Assembly: GCF_004014805.1 (NCBI RefSeq)
Contig: NZ_ATDN01000089.1
Coordinates: 112,706 to 176,705, forward strand
Source of the DNA: Mycolicibacterium elephantis DSM 44368
Lineage (GTDB): Bacteria; Actinomycetota; Actinomycetes; Mycobacteriales; Mycobacteriaceae
DNA length: 64,000 bases
Reading direction: 5' to 3'
Below are positions 61,509 to 64,000 of this stretch, in pieces (positions within the stretch are counted from its first letter, which is position 1; the number at the start of each line of letters is the position of its first letter). A program made the position numbers and the translations under genes. Below the pieces are notes generated by a model. It searched no databases and was not told the origin of the DNA. It was given only the letters and a program-made list of their open reading frames with translations.

Positions 61509-62798
61509 CTACCGCCGCCGCGTGTTGCGCTTACCCGAGGGCCGCCCGGTTCGGCTGGTGGTGGGCCGTACCGGCCGCGCGCCCGGCACCGGCTTGTCCG
61601 GTGGCGGGGGGCTGCTGGGCACCGATGCCGCCGCGACGGTCTGCGGTTCGGCGGCCTGGCCGGCCTTTGTATCGGCCCCAGCGTCGGTGTCGGCGGCCTT
61701 GTCGGCGGCCTTGTCGGCGGTCTTGGCCTCGGCGCCCTTGCGGCGGTTCAGCACCCGACGGGTGTGGTTGCGCACCAGGTCGGTGCGTTCGCGCATGCTC
61801 ACCAGCAGCGGCGTGGCGAAGAAGATCGACGAATAGGTGCCGACGACCACACCGACCATCTGCACCAGCGCCAGGTCCATCAGGGTGCCGACGCCCAGCA
61901 GCCACACCGCGACCACCATCAGCGCGACGATCGGCAGCACCGAGATCACGCTGGTGTTGATCGACCGCATGAAGGTCTGGTTGACGGCCAGGTTGGCCTG
62001 TTCGGCGAAGGTGCGGCGGGTGGTGTGCTCGAAGCCCTGGGTGTTCTCCTCGACCTTGTCGAACACGATGACGGTGTCATACAACGAGAAGCCGAGGATC
62101 GTCAGCAGACCGATCACCATCGCCGGGGTGACCTCGAAACCGACGATCGAGTACACGCCCGCGGTGACGATGATGTCGAACACCAGCGTGGCCATCGCCG
62201 CGATCGACATGTAGCGCTCGTAGCGCACGGTGATGTAGATGGTGGCCAGCACGATGAACACCACCAAGGCGATCAGCGCCTTCTGGGTGATCTGACCGCC
62301 CCAGGTTTCCGAGACCGCCGAATCGCTGATCGCCAGCCTGCTCGGAACGCCGTCGGTGCCAAGGGGTTTGAAGGCGTCGAACAGCGCGGTGCGCAGCTCC
62401 TCGGTCTCCTCGTTGGTCAGGTGCTCCGAGCGGATCTGCACGGTGGCCGATCCGCCGCTGCCGACGAGGACGACGGATTCGGGGGCCTTGCCCAGCGTCT
62501 CGGTGAACACGTCTTCGACCTGCTGCACCGAGATGGTGCCGGTCTCGGTTGACGCGGGCACCGCCACCTTGGTGCCGCCCTCGAAGTCGATGCCCAGGGT
62601 GAACCCGCGCAAGACCATGCTCGCGATGCACACCGCGACGATCAGGCCGCTGATCGCGAACCACAGCTTGCGCTTGCCGACCACCTCGAACGCCCCGGTG
62701 CCGGTGTAGAGGCGCATGAAAAAGCTGTGTTTGGGCGTTGCCGATTCCAGGCTCGGCGCCTCCACGGCGGTCGATTCGGATGTGTCTTTCGCGGCCAT
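61509..62798 (-). CDS. secF: Protein translocase subunit SecF
   Basis: A 429-residue Sec accessory membrane protein with six membrane helices: first helix KLWFAISGLIVAVCIASMVLRG, conserved GIDFEGGTK and FDKVEENTQG. The C-terminal 80 residues form an Ala/Lys/Pro-rich disordered tail typical of mycobacteria. Starts ATG 62798, three bases after the secD stop; the pair is one operon with apt and rel downstream. Confidence 0.96.
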   Translation of the reverse strand: MAAKDTSESTAVEAPSLESATPKHSFFMRLYTGTGAFEVVGKRKLWFAISGLIVAVCIASMVLRGFTLGIDFEGGTKVAVPASTETGTISVQQVEDVFTETLGKAPESVVLVGSGGSATVQIRSEHLTNEETEELRTALFDAFKPLGTDGVPSRLAISDSAVSETWGGQITQKALIALVVFIVLATIYITVRYERYMSIAAMATLVFDIIVTAGVYSIVGFEVTPAMVIGLLTILGFSLYDTVIVFDKVEENTQGFEHTTRRTFAEQANLAVNQTFMRSINTSVISVLPIVALMVVAVWLLGVGTLMDLALVQMVGVVVGTYSSIFFATPLLVSMRERTDLVRNHTRRVLNRRKGAEAKTADKAADKAADTDAGADTKAGQAAEPQTVAAASVPSSPPPPDKPVPGARPVRPTTSRTGRPSGKRNTRRR

Positions 62799-62801
62799 AT
62801 G

Positions 62802-64000
62802 TCAGTCCCGTCCCGTCGCGTGCGCCGCCGCTCGTCGTTCTCGGGCGATCTGCTGCACCGCCCCGAGGCCGTTGAACGCCGGTTTGGCGAATGTCGTCGA
62901 CTTCGACGCCAGGTACACCAGCGGCCAGGTCACCAGGAAGACGACGGTGACGTCGAGCACGGTCGTCAGGCCCAGGGTGAACGCGAAACCCTTCACCTGG
63001 CCGACGGCCAGGATGTACAGCACCACCGCGGCCAGCAGTGTCACGGCGTTGCCGGACACGATCGTCTTGCGGGCCCTTGCCCAACCGCGTGGCACCGCGG
63101 AGCGGAACGAACGGCCTTCGCGTATCTCATCTTTGATGCGCTCGAAGAACACCACGAACGAGTCGGCCGTCATACCGATACCGATGACCAGACCGGCGAT
63201 ACCGGCGAGGTCGAGCGTGTAGTTGATCCATCTGCCGAGCAGCACCAGTATCGCGAAAACCATTGCGCCGGAAGCGACCAGCGACAGCGCGACGAGAATC
63301 CCCAGCAGCCGGTAGAACAGCAGCGAGTACAGCAACACCGCGGCCAGCCCGACCGCGCCGGCGATCAGACCTGCTCGCAGCGAGGACAGTCCCAGTGTGG
63401 CCGAGACGGTTTCGGCCTCCGAGGACTCGAAGGACAGCGGCAGCGAACCGTACTTCAGCACGTTGGCCAGTTCCCGCGCGGTCTGCTGGTTGAACTGCCC
63501 GGTGATCTGGGTGCGGCCGCCCGGGATGGCCTCCTGGATCGCCGGTGCGCTGACCACCTTGGAGTCGAGCACGAACGCGGTCTGGGTGCCGACGTTGGCG
63601 GCGGTGAAGTCCGCCCAGGTCCTGGAGGCGTCGCTCTTGAACTGCAGATCCACGACGTACTCGCCGCGCTGCTGATCCAGGCCCGAGTTGGCGTTCTCGA
63701 TCTGCTCGCCGCTGATGATCGAGGGGGCCAGCAGATACACTTCGTCGCCGTTCGTCGAACAGGTGATCAACGGCAGGTTCGGGTCGTCGTGGCCGGCCAG
63801 CACGTCGTCCTCGTCGCAGCGGGTGGCCTGGAACTGCAGCGCCAGGATCTGGATCTGCTGATCGGTGCTCTGGCGCAACTGCTTCTCGTCGGCGATGCGC
63901 TGTTGCAGCGGGACGTCCTCGGGCGACTTCGGCGCCTCGCCGGGCGGCGGCGGGGCCGGGCTGGGCGGCGGCGGGGCCGGGCTGGGCGCGGGACTGGGCG
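62802..64000 (-). CDS. secD: Protein translocase subunit SecD, 5' part missing
   Basis: The 3' 1199 bases of secD. The frame runs to base 64000, so the N-terminus is beyond the window. A Pro/Ala-rich insert (63909–64000) of repeated PAP-type units is followed by the P1-type domain and the membrane domain with GGGRTQITGQFNQ-like and GMTADSFVVFFERIKDE motifs. Works with SecF and SecYEG in late translocation. Confidence 0.95.
   Translation of the reverse strand, partial: PSPAPSPAPPPPSPAPPPPGEAPKSPEDVPLQQRIADEKQLRQSTDQQIQILALQFQATRCDEDDVLAGHDDPNLPLITCSTNGDEVYLLAPSIISGEQIENANSGLDQQRGEYVVDLQFKSDASRTWADFTAANVGTQTAFVLDSKVVSAPAIQEAIPGGRTQITGQFNQQTARELANVLKYGSLPLSFESSEAETVSATLGLSSLRAGLIAGAVGLAAVLLYSLLFYRLLGILVALSLVASGAMVFAILVLLGRWINYTLDLAGIAGLVIGIGMTADSFVVFFERIKDEIREGRSFRSAVPRGWARARKTIVSGNAVTLLAAVVLYILAVGQVKGFAFTLGLTTVLDVTVVFLVTWPLVYLASKSTTFAKPAFNGLGAVQQIARERRAAAHATGRD

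Overview
The window is high-GC actinobacterial DNA whose gene order closely follows the Mycobacterium tuberculosis Rv2536–Rv2587 backbone: aroQ-aroB-aroK-aroC, prepilin peptidase, aroE, mltG, ruvX, alaS, yjbQ, rarA, aspS, panE-like, zinc metallopeptidase, Rv2578c-like radical SAM, haloalkane dehalogenase, hisS, Rv2581c-like MBL, ppiB, rel, apt, dppA-like lipoprotein, secF, secD. F420-type (Ddn-like, LLM) enzymes, a mycofactocin-type SDR, FadE pairs and frequent GTG starts also fit a mycobacterium. The many catabolic and regulatory genes inserted into the backbone suggest an environmental, rapidly growing species (Mycolicibacterium-like). This assignment is inference from remembered gene order; no search was run.

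Layout. 1–4.5 kb: membrane proteins and the translationally coupled shikimate operon on the minus strand. 4.6–7.0 kb: plus-strand cobalt-type nitrile hydratase operon (DUF1097 membrane protein, beta, alpha, accessory protein, CbtB-like peptide). 7.0–9.0 kb: minus-strand operon of small oxidoreductase-type genes ending in its own TetR gene, behind a perfect operator-like palindrome. 9.0–15.4 kb: prepilin peptidase, aroE-mltG-ruvX-alaS, yjbQ. 15.4–19.1 kb: GlsB-like membrane protein, ArsR/SRPBCC pair, rarA, DUF3097. 19.2–24.6 kb: SDR, LLM, NTF2, HxlR/thiolase and Ddn-like genes. 24.6–32.1 kb: aspS, panE-like, a large cyclase/AAA regulator, SRPBCC, zinc metallopeptidase. 32.1–41.6 kb: DUF885, MBL, two SDRs, then a thioesterase/TetR/amidohydrolase/two-FadE cluster carrying two copies of one TetR operator. 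41.6–46.1 kb: SOS-type radical SAM gene, a HelR/HelD-type RNA polymerase-associated ATPase behind a rifamycin-associated element, and haloalkane dehalogenase. 46.1–51 kb: small envelope proteins and a 1207-residue secreted repeat protein. 51.3–64 kb: hisS, MBL, ppiB, DUF4190, AhpD-like pair, baeRF-type protein, rel, apt, peptide-binding lipoprotein, secF and truncated secD.

The most notable signals are regulatory. A near-exact rifamycin-associated element lies upstream of a HelR-type gene. A perfect mycobacterial LexA box sits inside an apparently leaderless promoter. Paired TetR palindromes define a small acyl-CoA regulon. A family of hairpin-forming palindromes sits mostly at the 3' ends of genes, and one related palindrome appears to have become coding sequence at the start of aroE. 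No tRNA, rRNA, CRISPR array, insertion sequence or prophage was seen.
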